The position numbers and the translations under genes were made by a program. This document shows, piece after piece, positions 52,067-60,009 of a stretch of 64,000 nucleotides of DNA (position 1 is the first letter of the stretch; every line of letters starts with the position of its first letter). The notes under the pieces were generated by a model. That model worked only from the letters and a program-made list of their open reading frames with translations. It ran no database searches and was not told the origin of the DNA. The DNA comes from Leptolyngbya sp. Heron Island J (lineage in GTDB: Bacteria; Cyanobacteriota; Cyanobacteriia; Phormidesmidales; Phormidesmidaceae), in contig NZ_AWNH01000021.1 of assembly GCF_000482245.1 (NCBI RefSeq), positions 39,123 through 103,122 on the forward strand, in the 5' to 3' direction.

Positions 52067-53481
52067 TGGACGAAACCATGAAACAAGAGTATGCCTTGGC
52101 AGTCAGCGAGATTCAGAATATAGCGGTTGACTCAGCATTCAACCGCTATGGATTTGCAGCCCAAGCCATTGGTGTAGGTGTTGGGGTGGCAGGCGGCGCT
52201 TTGTTGGCTACATTGATGCCTGCTGCTAGCGTGGCTGGTGGATTCTTGGCTGGGATAATTGCGATCGCAGCCAACAATTTTGCATACAGCGAAGCCGAAA
52301 GGGTCATGAAGGGCGATGTAAACGCCGTCAATCGGTATTGCCCCATTGATCAGCAACAGAGCATCATCCTGGCCGCCACAGAGAGGATTGAGGCCACAAA
52401 AAAGCCCGTAGCTCAGGTGGCAGAAACGAGCCAGAAGAACCAGAAGTCTACGTCGACTACGACGGGACCGGAAACTACCAGCCAGTCACCTGAGCAGGTC
52501 GAACTACCAATCCCTGTTGCACCAGTTCAGTTAAAAGCCAAAACCTTTCACCTGCTGATGTGGGGGCGTTCGCAGGGTGGCAAAACAAACACTGCGATTC
52601 ACCTGCTAGGCATCAGAACGGCGATTGCCGTCGATTATGTGACCACCAAGGCAGGCGATAAGGTTCCAGAGGGCTGGAAGGGCTATTTAGTCGATCTCTC
52701 AAAGCTAGATGCCCAAGTTAACTGGCTGCTAGACCGTTGGGAGGCTCGGCTTCAGTCCAGCTTGGGCGGCAGTGGCACCAAGCAATGGGTCTTGATCGAC
52801 GAGGTGATTACTATTGCCAACACGGTCGAACCAAGTACCCAGAAGAGATTAAGGGGCTTCATTCTTACCGTTCTAACATCTGGTGCTGGTGTTGGATTTG
52901 AGTTGGGCCTGTTTGTCCAGTCGGGCAATGCGTCCATTTTGGATATCCCGGCTGACCTACTTCAAAACTGCAATGTAATTGCTGTAACGGGAGCCAAAAA
53001 AGACAACAACTCAATGGCCTCAGCGTTCACAAAGTACACCGGCTACAGCCTTACTAATGACCAGCAAAAACACATTTCTAACCTATCTGGACATTGGCAG
53101 CTTTGGGACAATGACGGTCCATGTTTGTCTCAGATTCCTAAGCAAGAAACCAGCTTGAAGTCACTAGATTCTTGTCCCTTAGCTCGCGAGGAACGCACAG
53201 CCCCAAAAGACGTAAGCTCTAGTGGTTTTGTTGATAGCCCGTGGGGCTCAAAAAGCTCGAAAACTATCGAGGATAGAATAGTCGGCTACTTCAAGAAAAA
53301 TCCAGAGCCAGCTACGCCAAGAACCGTATACAGAGGCATAACAATACTCAAGAGTGACGGGCAATTAAAGGTAGAAGACATCAGACAAAAACTCATTGAC
53401 ATGACCAAAGAGAATCCATCTTTAATCGCAATGGAAAATATTGGAGGTCATGACAAATTCCATCTAATTGTCACAAGCTAA
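52066..53481 (+). CDS. Membrane-anchored P-loop ATPase of the element
   Basis: A 471-residue protein whose ATG lies in the preceding stop (TAATG). Two hydrophobic segments occur at about 28-70, followed by a Ser/Thr-rich linker, a P-loop domain with Walker A GRSQGGKT (167-174) and Walker B QWVLIDEV (240-247), and a C-terminal winged-helix-like domain (about 405-471). This layout of membrane anchor plus cytoplasmic ATPase recalls Zot-like assembly ATPases of filamentous phages and FtsK/HerA-type DNA pumps, but I cannot place it in either family with certainty. Confidence 0.65.
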   Translation: MDETMKQEYALAVSEIQNIAVDSAFNRYGFAAQAIGVGVGVAGGALLATLMPAASVAGGFLAGIIAIAANNFAYSEAERVMKGDVNAVNRYCPIDQQQSIILAATERIEATKKPVAQVAETSQKNQKSTSTTTGPETTSQSPEQVELPIPVAPVQLKAKTFHLLMWGRSQGGKTNTAIHLLGIRTAIAVDYVTTKAGDKVPEGWKGYLVDLSKLDAQVNWLLDRWEARLQSSLGGSGTKQWVLIDEVITIANTVEPSTQKRLRGFILTVLTSGAGVGFELGLFVQSGNASILDIPADLLQNCNVIAVTGAKKDNNSMASAFTKYTGYSLTNDQQKHISNLSGHWQLWDNDGPCLSQIPKQETSLKSLDSCPLAREERTAPKDVSSSGFVDSPWGSKSSKTIEDRIVGYFKKNPEPATPRTVYRGITILKSDGQLKVEDIRQKLIDMTKENPSLIAMENIGGHDKFHLIVTS

Positions 53482-53525
53482 ATGTCATTGTCAGAAAAGC
53501 CGTTTTTTGGGAATTGACGCCTTTT

Positions 53526-53569
53526 GACAGTGACGGGTATTGACGTCGGCGACAGTGACAGGTATTGAC
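53526..53569. repeat. Direct repeat upstream of the MazG-like gene
   Basis: GACAGTGACGGGTATTGAC (53526) recurs as GACAGTGACAGGTATTGAC (53551), 25 bases apart, with one difference in 19 bases. A further TTGACGCC lies just upstream. They may be operators or a small iteron set. Confidence 0.5.
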
Positions 53570-53621
53570 AGTCTCCATGACACCAATTGACACATTATTT
53601 AGCATTAAGAAATCGAGAAAA

Positions 53622-54002
53622 ATGACAGACACAATTGATGAATTTGCCGGAATCACAGTTCAGACAACTTTGAACACGCTTGGTGAGGTAATTGTTGAGG
53701 CAAATATAGAAAACGGATGGGACGTTGCGACAAATGCCGACTGGCTCTTGATTGGCGAAAATCCGAGCGTGAATGTCGACAAATTAATGAGGCTGTTAGC
53801 ACTAATTCATTCCGAAGTTTCAGAAGCAGTTGAAGAGGTTAGAGTAGGCGATCGCGTTAAATTCACCGAAGAGTTGGCTGACGTGATTATTCGAACTCTC
53901 GACTTGAGCGTTGGCCTTGGTCTAGACATTGGTAGCGCCGTCGTTCAGAAGATTGAGAAAAACCAGAAGCGTGGCCAACGTCACGGAGGAAAATTAGCGT
54001 GA
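53622..54002 (+). CDS. MazG-like nucleotide pyrophosphohydrolase
   Basis: A 126-residue all-alpha NTP pyrophosphatase-like protein. The MazG signature is visible as LALIHSEVSEAVEEVRVGDR followed by FTEELADVIIRTLDLSVGLG, with the acidic residues EVSEA and EELADV that bind magnesium. The start at 53622 has a weak GAGAAAA; ATG at 53577 and TTG at 53565 are alternatives. Phage MazG proteins are thought to adjust nucleotide pools or ppGpp. It overlaps the next gene by one base. Confidence 0.75.
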   Translation: MTDTIDEFAGITVQTTLNTLGEVIVEANIENGWDVATNADWLLIGENPSVNVDKLMRLLALIHSEVSEAVEEVRVGDRVKFTEELADVIIRTLDLSVGLGLDIGSAVVQKIEKNQKRGQRHGGKLA

Positions 54003-54244
54003 TGACTCAGGAAAAACTTAAGCCCACATTCAACCGCTCAATCAAGCTTGATGTTGCTCGCCTAATTTTCCCCGAATTTGATATTGATAGAGCACTTATT
54101 GACGGCAAACCATGCTACATGGCTAGGTTCTACGATTTGCGCTGGGAGATGACCGACGAAAGTCTTACAAAGCTGGTCATCAAAATCATTGCCCGCCTGG
54201 TGGAGGTGGCCAAGCTACACGCTCCAATATCGAAAGATGGCTAG
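54002..54244 (+). CDS. Small hypothetical protein
   Basis: An 80-residue protein of unknown function (KLDVARLIFPEFDIDRALID). It starts at the ATG in a TGATG overlap, or one codon earlier at a GTG; GGAGG lies at the right distance from both. It overlaps the following gene by eight bases. Confidence 0.5.
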   Translation: MTQEKLKPTFNRSIKLDVARLIFPEFDIDRALIDGKPCYMARFYDLRWEMTDESLTKLVIKIIARLVEVAKLHAPISKDG

Positions 54245-54662
54245 CGGCAAAACTCACGATCGAGCCTCTAAGTGGGTCGCGATCGCAGCCGGTTCCATTG
54301 TTGGCTCACTCTGTGTCGACAACGACCAACTAGTTGTACTAGCAACGGTCACGACCTTGGTAACTTGGGCCTGGGGTCTTTTCCTGAGTCCTGATCTAGA
54401 CCTTGCCGAGAGCCCCAGGGGGTGTAATGCTAAGCGACGATGGGGCCTTCTCAGTGCCTACTGGGTGCCGTACGGCAAGGCATTTAAACACAGGGGCATG
54501 AGCCACTGGCTGATTGTTGGCACAGCGACTCGATTGGTTTATGGATTGTGGCCGTTAGTGCTGTGGGCATGGGAGACCGGGAGTATGGAGATCGTCTGGT
54601 TTGTGTTTGCCTGCGGGTGCGTAAGCGATGCCACACATTTAGTTTTGGACTATTGGGGTTGA
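54237..54662 (+). CDS. DUF2227-type putative metal-binding membrane protein
   Basis: A 141-residue protein with three to four hydrophobic segments. The conserved histidines and acids of this cyanobacterial family are present: ASGKTHDRASKW at the start, SPDLDLAESPRG and FKHRGMSHWLIVGTATR. The spacing suggests a membrane hydrolase-like metal site related to LexA-unlinked YdjM proteins, with unknown substrate. The ATG at 54237 was chosen because it gives the conserved N-terminus. Confidence 0.75.
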   Translation: MASGKTHDRASKWVAIAAGSIVGSLCVDNDQLVVLATVTTLVTWAWGLFLSPDLDLAESPRGCNAKRRWGLLSAYWVPYGKAFKHRGMSHWLIVGTATRLVYGLWPLVLWAWETGSMEIVWFVFACGCVSDATHLVLDYWG

Positions 54663-54663
54663 C

Positions 54664-54870
54664 ATGATTACGAAAGAGTTAGTCTGGATTTGCTTAAACG
54701 AAATGACACCGCACAGCGAAGCTATCGTGCTAGTAGCGACAAAAGATGGCACCGAATGGAGCTACCAAGTCGCCGCTTGGGATGATGGCTATTTTGAGGA
54801 TGCCGAAACTAGCCGAACAGTGGAACCTATGCCAACACATTGGGCCGAGATTCCGCATCCTGTTAAGTAG
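54664..54870 (+). CDS. DUF551-like small protein
   Basis: A 68-residue protein with the pattern of phage DUF551 proteins: WICLNEMTPHSEAIVLVATK, a central AWDDGYFEDAE and the C-terminal HWAEIPHPVK. Function is unknown, though the family is common in temperate phages. It begins one base after the previous stop and ends six bases from the convergent tail-completion gene. Confidence 0.65.
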   Translation: MITKELVWICLNEMTPHSEAIVLVATKDGTEWSYQVAAWDDGYFEDAETSRTVEPMPTHWAEIPHPVK

Positions 54871-54875
54871 TGGCT

Positions 54876-55313
54876 TTATATCGACTCACCCACGTGATCA
54901 CTCAACGCCGCTATCAGTTCCCGCCTGTCTTCTGGGGTCAGTCCCAGGAATGGGCGGGCTTCTTGTGTGCCATCCTTAGAGCCAAGCTGAAACCGCGCAG
55001 CATACGGTCTGTTACTGCCAACGACCAGCGATCGCGGCCGAGCCACATACGTAATTCCATCACGCATCGCCAAAGTGTACTTACCTATCCCGCGATCGCG
55101 ACCTTCTTTTTGCTTCTGACGTTTCCAGGCCGGTGAGATGTCAGCCCACTTCTGCCCACCAGGCGATACCTCACTATCGAAGTATCGGCGAGTCTGCAAA
55201 AGCATGTACTCACCGAAGTCTTCTAGAGCTGGTTGTAGGTTGCCCACTCGCTCACCGATCTGGGTCAGCGCTCGGTTGACGTCGGCGTCTGTAATGGTGA
55301 CTTCTATTTGCAT
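54876..55313 (-). CDS. Phage virion morphogenesis (tail completion) protein, orphan
   Basis: A 145-residue protein matching the P2 gpS / phage virion morphogenesis family: VNRALTQIGERVGNLQPALE, the block FGEYMLLQTRRYFDSEVSPG, WADISPAWKRQK, then VGSNRPYAARFQLG and RPFLGLTPEDRREL. In P2-like phages it completes the tail or joins it to the head. No other tail, capsid or packaging gene is recognised here. It lies alone on its strand between rightward genes. Confidence 0.8.
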   Translation of the reverse strand: MQIEVTITDADVNRALTQIGERVGNLQPALEDFGEYMLLQTRRYFDSEVSPGGQKWADISPAWKRQKQKEGRDRGIGKYTLAMRDGITYVARPRSLVVGSNRPYAARFQLGSKDGTQEARPFLGLTPEDRRELIAALSDHVGESI

Positions 55314-55386
55314 GTACTAACAACGCTTCATTTGATTAACTGTTGACCCATGCTATAAAAGAGGCGGCTCTCCCCCTTTTCTAATC

Positions 55387-55587
55387 ATGACTCCTGACTC
55401 ACTCCTAGACACAGCCTATCGATTTTTCGGTGATGCAGCCGTGTCCGCCATGGTTACTTTTCTGATCACTCGGTTTTTGACAACTCGCTCAGGTGCGATC
55501 GCAAAATCATTTATCAACGCTATCAAGGACGGCAAGGTGACAGAGGCTGAGCTGGCTGAATTTAAGCAGGTGCTAGCCGATGATTAA
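55387..55587 (+). CDS. Small membrane protein
   Basis: A 66-residue protein with one membrane segment (AAVSAMVTFLITRFLTT) and a helical charged tail (GKVTEAELAEFKQVLADD). Holin-like in size, but holin function is only a possibility. It overlaps the next gene by eight bases. Confidence 0.55.
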   Translation: MTPDSLLDTAYRFFGDAAVSAMVTFLITRFLTTRSGAIAKSFINAIKDGKVTEAELAEFKQVLADD

Positions 55588-55879
55588 GACGGTCACGAGA
55601 ACCATCAGTACAGTCAACCAATGGTGTATTGCCAATGGCCTGCCGGTGTTTTTCAACCTGGAAACGCGCTCATTCAGCAACGAATTTCGCATTGACCTTG
55701 AAGGGTTTGGCTGGGTGTTCTCCTTGAATAAATGGACCGGCAGCACGCCTGGGTATGTGGCGTTCTGGATCGATCACCTAAAGTCTGGCAAGTCTGCAAG
55801 ATTTGGCGCTCATCCGAGCTTTAAAGGACCACTGGATCAGCATTTCTCTTCTGCCGAAATACCGCCCCGGCAACTGTAG
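55580..55879 (+). CDS. Hypothetical protein
   Basis: A 99-residue soluble protein rich in aromatic residues (VFFNLETRSFSNEFRIDLEG and FGWVFSLNKWTGSTPGYVAF). No domain is recognised. It is coupled to the preceding small membrane protein and closed by a terminator and an element hairpin. Confidence 0.5.
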   Translation: MIKTVTRTISTVNQWCIANGLPVFFNLETRSFSNEFRIDLEGFGWVFSLNKWTGSTPGYVAFWIDHLKSGKSARFGAHPSFKGPLDQHFSSAEIPPRQL

Positions 55880-55916
55880 AATATCTTTGGGAACATGTCT
55901 GATAGTCGATATGGTG

Positions 55917-55941
55917 CCTCGGTTCATTGCCGAGGTTTTTT
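55917..55941 (+). terminator. Rho-independent terminator
   Basis: CCTCGG pairs with CCGAGG across a seven-base loop and is followed by a run of six T. It ends the small two-gene unit to its left. Confidence 0.75.
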
Positions 55942-55951
55942 ATGGGGAGAT

Positions 55952-55983
55952 TTACGGGGCAGTGTGCCGCTGTTGCCCCGTAA
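55952..55983. terminator. Element hairpin, copy 3 (TTACGGGGCA)
   Basis: TTACGGGGCA (55952-55961) pairs with TGCCCCGTAA (55974-55983). As at copy 2, it comes right after a rightward terminator and faces the end of a leftward gene. Confidence 0.65.
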
Positions 55984-55997
55984 GTTTTAAAAATGCC

Positions 55998-56428
55998 TCA
56001 GCTAACTGCGTCGTCTGGGATGGGTGGCACCGTTGGCTCCTCATCCACCTGGGGACCGTATTCGCGAAGTTCTTTCTGGACGGCACTCCATAGATCATAA
56101 TCTGGCAATGGCTGATCAATCCTGGCGATGTGGCCAAACATTCCATAGCTGAAGCGCAAAGCTCTATTGACGACACTGGCATCATCTCCCGAAACTTCCG
56201 GGATCTCTCCTTGACGCCAATCTATCTGAGCGTTCAGCTGGAAACCCGAGTGAATAACTGGTGACTGAGACCGAATAAGCTCAAGCTCAAAACTTCTTCA
56301 GAAGTTGAACTAGCAGTTTCAGCTCTGGAAGTCGAACCAAAAGCCGCCCTTGAGCTTTCTTGGGGCGGTTCTTTGTTGCCTGAACAGTCGCTATTGCCGT
56401 GACTGGCAACGTGTGTCCTCATTCCCAT
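55998..56428 (-). pseudogene. Frameshifted hypothetical gene
   Basis: The C-terminal 99 codons form an open frame with no start codon (FELELIRSQSPVIHSGFQLN, then an acidic tail EEPTVPPIPDDAVS), clearly coding-like. The N-terminal part is in another frame from an ATG at 56428 (or 56422) and is Ser/Thr/Glu-rich. One extra T in the TTTT run near 56286-56292 joins them (STSEEV into FELELIRS). Function unknown. Alternatively the upstream part is only the trailer of the next gene and this frame has lost its start. Confidence 0.45.
56343..56368 (-). terminator. Hairpin downstream of the leftward HTH gene
   Basis: CCGCCC and GGGCGG pair across a 13-base loop and, read leftward, end in CTTTT. It may terminate the gene ending at 56441, which would cast doubt on the upstream half of the frameshifted gene that spans it. 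Confidence 0.5.
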
Positions 56429-56440
56429 ACTTGACACCTA

Positions 56441-57311
56441 TTAATTTCCTAGATTCTTCAACATTTTCCGAACCCGACCTCTAGTCCCTCGGCAACTCAT
56501 CAGCTCGTAATCCTGGGCATAGACATTGCAGCCAAGTACAACAACCTTAGAACAGCCTGAATCGGTCAGTACCTTAAGCACTCGGGTACATCCCAATGCA
56601 TTCTCCTGAACCACAAAGCCAATGCCTGATTCTTTGAGTCTGAATAACAACTCAGGCTCATCTAGCTCAGTAGCCACTCTCTTTTTCTGAATCGGTTCAA
56701 TCGTTCGCTCTATCCGCCATCGATTGTTGAGTCGTCGCTTTACTGTCGATTGCGATCGCTCAATAGTGTTAGCAATACCGGCAATCGAAGCACCTGGAAT
56801 CTGAAATCCGTCCTTCACCACTGCCATGCCCTTTGCCCCTGGGAAACTGTCAGAGGATGCTGCGTCATGTGGATCAAAAACTGATTTCTTCGCCTGGCCC
56901 TTCTTCGCTTTCTTCGCCGCCCAGTACGCCTGTCGTTGTCTGTACTCGGCTTCTAATGCGGTGGCCACTGCCTTGGAGCCCATGCGGGTAAGGTCGGATA
57001 GGGGAACTTCAGCGATCGCACCCAATCCATCCACACCTAATGCACAAGCTACTTTAGCAATGCCCGATAGATAGAGTTCTATTTGGCCATCTACTCGTCG
57101 TCTAGAGCGCCACCACACCCCGAGCCCTGCCTTGACCCAGCGGTAAATGGTTTGAGTGCTCACGCTCATCAGAGCAGCCATGTCAGCCACACCAAAATAG
57201 ACCCCGTCCGGTGCCCTCGGTATCCAGGGCTCTTAGGACGTGCCATAGCCTCGCCTGCTCACAGGTATCGAGCAGACGGCTATAAATTCGTATGGTGGTG
57301 AGGTCTGACAT
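56441..57311 (-). pseudogene. HTH-containing protein gene, broken by one extra base
   Basis: From an ATG at 57311 a frame reads IRIYSRLLDTCEQARLWHVL and ends shortly after a GGGG run (CCCC at 57202-57205). Removing one G continues it into the long frame ending at 56441: DTEGTGRVYFGVADMAALMS, then a helix-turn-helix (VSTQTIYRWVKAG). The second part alone could start at ATG 57190 and give 249 residues. It has a second helix-turn-helix (SIAGIANTIERSQSTVKRRL) and a C-terminal alpha/beta domain. Likely a regulator; unclear if the indel is real. Confidence 0.6.
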
Positions 57312-57360
57312 GGCATAGCTAGGCCGATCCTTAGAAGAGGACCGACCGACTACCGGCCTC

Positions 57361-57525
57361 CTAGGCCTCCGCCCACTTCTTCACAGCCGCTTCGATTTCA
57401 GCCTTGAGTTCTACTTCGGCATCCGACAGTAGCGCTTCAATTCGCTGCGTCGATGGCGTGCGCTTAGATAACTCCCAGGCCATACGGACCCAGATCCAGA
57501 GAAGGAAAAGTCGTAGTGTTTTCAT
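57361..57525 (-). CDS. Small membrane-anchored protein, 54 residues
   Basis: A short frame with a hydrophobic N-terminus (LRLFLLWIWVRMAWEL) and a charged helical C-terminus (DAEVELKAEIEAAVKK). It has no known family. It begins ten bases from the end of the gene to its right, reads in the same direction, and its composition is protein-like. Confidence 0.5.
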   Translation of the reverse strand: MKTLRLFLLWIWVRMAWELSKRTPSTQRIEALLSDAEVELKAEIEAAVKKWAEA

Positions 57526-57534
57526 GGTGTCCCC

Positions 57535-57798
57535 CTAGGCTGTGATCGCAACGATTGGACTCTGAAGCGTCGGGTGCTGATCGCTGTAGTCGGAAAGGGC
57601 GCGATCGCAACACTGCTCATAGCTACCGATGAAGGTGTTGGGGTAGGCAGAATAGCGACCGTACTCCCAGTTGAGGCCGAGGCTGGGGTGGGTTTGGATC
57701 AGGCCGACTACATGGCCGTTCCAGGTGACGTGATGCTGGCTATCAGAAGATTGCGTGATTTCAAGCCCTTTGACGGGGCTTTGGGTTAGAGTTTTCAT
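57535..57798 (-). CDS. Small hypothetical protein
   Basis: An 87-residue protein of unknown function with a central TWNGHVVGLIQTHPSLGLNW and two adjacent cysteines (EQCCDRA). It is divergent from the XRE gene at 57978, with a long imperfect dyad between them. A competing frame on the other strand is less convincing because it lacks a plausible leader. Confidence 0.5.
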   Translation of the reverse strand: MKTLTQSPVKGLEITQSSDSQHHVTWNGHVVGLIQTHPSLGLNWEYGRYSAYPNTFIGSYEQCCDRALSDYSDQHPTLQSPIVAITA

Positions 57799-57883
57799 TA
57801 GGTCAAATCCTTGTGGTTTAAGGGTTTGGTTTAGAGGGCTGGTCGTAGTTGGCGCTACTCCAGTCCTTGTTATACACCAACTT

Positions 57884-57912
57884 TAACTTGTCACGTTAAA
57901 CGCGTCAAGTTA
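57884..57912. promoter_or_regulatory. Candidate operator of the divergent XRE gene
   Basis: TAACTTGTCACGT and ACGCGTCAAGTTA form a 13-base inverted repeat with two mismatches around TAA, in the divergent promoter region. It is the likely site of the small XRE repressor encoded on its right. Confidence 0.6.
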
Positions 57913-57977
57913 TACTCGTTGCAATTGAAAAGTGGCGCTACAATAGTGGCGTCACGCATTATCTGTAAGGAGTCATT

Positions 57978-58226
57978 ATGATCAATGCGGTGAAAGTTCA
58001 GCGAATTATTGAAATAGAGGTACCGGGGCTAGGAGAACGCATCAAGAAAGCTCGGCAGCAAAAACAGCAGGAAGGTAGAACGATGACTGATCTTGCTAGT
58101 GCTGTTGGTATGTCGGTTCAGAATTGGTACCGGATTGAAAAAGAGTCTCAGACCTTGGCTGAAGATGTTCTCAAAAAGATTGAGGAAGCTTTAGGCGTAT
58201 CGTTTGGGGTGAAGTTTGATGAGTGA
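57978..58226 (+). CDS. XRE-family small repressor
   Basis: An 82-residue protein with a lambda-repressor-like helix-turn-helix (TMTDLASAVGMSVQNWYRIE, then KESQTL). AAGGAG lies ahead of the ATG. It overlaps the next gene by eight bases. Size and position suggest a Cro- or antitoxin-like repressor of its own divergent promoter. Confidence 0.8.
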   Translation: MINAVKVQRIIEIEVPGLGERIKKARQQKQQEGRTMTDLASAVGMSVQNWYRIEKESQTLAEDVLKKIEEALGVSFGVKFDE

Positions 58227-58809
58227 ATCAATCAAAGCGACTCGCGCCAGTATTCAGATTGGCGACCTGGCAGTAGACGGCTTCATGTTGCCTGATGGCA
58301 GTTATCGAATGAGCCAGACTCAGACCGCTTCAGCGGTTGGGCTGCCAGAACGAAACGCCCGCGAATTTTTGAAGTCAAAGGCGATTAAACGCTTGTTGGG
58401 CAAGGATTATACGCCCGCGATTTCTGAAGTTGAAATCGAGTCCACTGATCAAGCCAGAGGGCAAAGCCGCATTAATGCATTGCCTTTAGATACAGTGTCT
58501 GCCTACTGGTTGTGGCAATTGTTTAGAGGTAATAAACAAGCCTTGGCCCTATGCATGGCCCTGATGATTGAGACGCTCACCCGCCGTTTCGATACGGCCT
58601 TTGGTGTGAGCCGTTCTGAGGACGAATACAATCAGCTGCTGCGCGATCAGAATGCTGCTCTTCAAGCCACATTAGAAGACTTAGCTGATGCCTATGCGGA
58701 GCCGGATTTGCTCAGAGAACACGTGTCCAGACTAGAACAACAGATCCGAGACCTGGGCGGTGAGCCCTGGCAATTACCAGAGAATAACGAGGTTCCCACC
58801 AATGACTAA
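58219..58809 (+). CDS. Element protein of a cyanobacterial family, unknown function
   Basis: A 196-residue protein. The N-terminal region (GSYRMSQTQTASAVGLPERN, then AREFLKSKAIKRLLG) resembles phage antirepressor-type or KilA-like DNA-binding modules and recurs in many cyanobacterial genomes. A coiled-coil C-terminus follows (LLREHVSRLEQQIRDLG). It is flanked by two XRE genes with which it overlaps, so it probably works in the same regulatory switch. Confidence 0.55.
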   Translation: MSESIKATRASIQIGDLAVDGFMLPDGSYRMSQTQTASAVGLPERNAREFLKSKAIKRLLGKDYTPAISEVEIESTDQARGQSRINALPLDTVSAYWLWQLFRGNKQALALCMALMIETLTRRFDTAFGVSRSEDEYNQLLRDQNAALQATLEDLADAYAEPDLLREHVSRLEQQIRDLGGEPWQLPENNEVPTND

Positions 58810-59065
58810 GACAATGACCCAGGGCAAGATGCTCTTTAAGCTCAAGGAACTAATGGCCAAATACGACGTATCTGTCAAAGCACTGGCATTACGTCTGGAC
58901 GTATCCAGCAGCACTATTTCTGAATGGAGAAACGGCAATAAGCACCCAAGTGTCCCGAAGGTGAACCAGATTCTGAACGCTGTACTGGAGCTGGGTGACC
59001 AAGAGCGGCTGAAGTTTGAACCACTCACCCTGTCAGAGCTGATTGAATGGCGTTTGGATAGATAA
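58802..59065 (+). CDS. XRE-family transcriptional regulator
   Basis: An 87-residue protein whose ATG overlaps the previous stop by eight bases. The helix-turn-helix reads VKALALRLDVSSSTISEWRN (about 20-40). A charged C-terminal tail follows. Downstream, CTAAGG and CCTTAG (59080 and 59098) with an intervening T-run form a weak hairpin that may end this three-gene unit. Confidence 0.75.
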   Translation: MTKTMTQGKMLFKLKELMAKYDVSVKALALRLDVSSSTISEWRNGNKHPSVPKVNQILNAVLELGDQERLKFEPLTLSELIEWRLDR

Positions 59066-59229
59066 TCGACCTGCTTTACCTAAGGGGAATTTTTTTACCT
59101 TAGCTGTGCTATCGTTGCCACATCTGTGTCAAGAGAAAATCAATAGGCATATTTTTTTGGCTTTAGTGAGCCGTTGGCGGCACAAATGAGCCGAGGTTAG
59201 TTCAATTAGCAATATATGAGAATAAGAAG

Positions 59230-60009
59230 ATGAGTGAAATAGTTCTGTTTAATTTTGAGTCACACGACATTCGCTACGTTGGTGATGGCATAAAGCATGA
59301 ATGGGTGGCTACTGATGTTTGTGCCGCCTTAAATATTAGGAATTCAAGCCAAGCTTTAGATCGATTGGATGACGATGAAAAGGGTATATGTTTAAGTGAT
59401 ACCCCTGGTGGAGAGCAAGAGCTACTAACGGTTAACGAGCCTGGGTTGTATGGGCTAGTTCTTGGTAGTCGTAAGCCTGAAGCTAAGAGATTTAAGCGAT
59501 GGCTAAAGCATGAAGTTCTGCCAGCAATCAGAAAAACTGGGTCTTATAATCTTCAAAAAACTGACTCCACCCCCAAACCTGAACCACTACAGCTACCACC
59601 CGCTGATGTGAGAATTCGGGACTATGCCAATGCGATGCAATATCTTGAAGAGAAGTTAGGCATCGATCTTCAGAATCCCCGTATGCAACAGCATTACCAG
59701 GATGTGATCAACAACATCGTCTTAGATAGCCAAAAGCAACTACCACCTAGCAAAGACCGTTGGATGGGCATTGTTGAATTCGCTGAGAAGTTGGGCTACA
59801 AAGTTACTTCCAAGCAGGCACCGATTTTAGGGAAACGGGCTAAGGCTTGGTTCGTGGCTGAGACTGGAGAACTGCCTGCTGAAGAAGATCGCTTAGTCAA
59901 CGGGCGCATGTGCCCTGTGAAATTGTACAATGTTACTGAGTACGGAGAGGGGTTGAGTCAGGTTGTGCGGGAGTATTTGGGGGAGTCTGGAGGACGGGCT
60001 GCGGCTTAG
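59230..60009 (+). CDS. BRO-N domain antirepressor-like protein
   Basis: A 259-residue protein. The BRO-N domain covers residues 1-105, with FESHDIRYVGDGIKHEWVAT, DVCAALNIRNSSQALDRLDD and the strong motif GLYGLVLGSRKPEAKRFKRW. The C-terminal half is a different domain (about 180-255) seen with BRO or Ant proteins. Such proteins relieve phage repression or bind DNA. It closes the regulatory cluster at the right end of the element. Confidence 0.85.
   Translation: MSEIVLFNFESHDIRYVGDGIKHEWVATDVCAALNIRNSSQALDRLDDDEKGICLSDTPGGEQELLTVNEPGLYGLVLGSRKPEAKRFKRWLKHEVLPAIRKTGSYNLQKTDSTPKPEPLQLPPADVRIRDYANAMQYLEEKLGIDLQNPRMQQHYQDVINNIVLDSQKQLPPSKDRWMGIVEFAEKLGYKVTSKQAPILGKRAKAWFVAETGELPAEEDRLVNGRMCPVKLYNVTEYGEGLSQVVREYLGESGGRAAA

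Noticed and set aside
55803..56093. Rightward 96-codon frame past the terminator
   Set aside because: It crosses a strong terminator and an element hairpin and is antisense to a more protein-like leftward frame.
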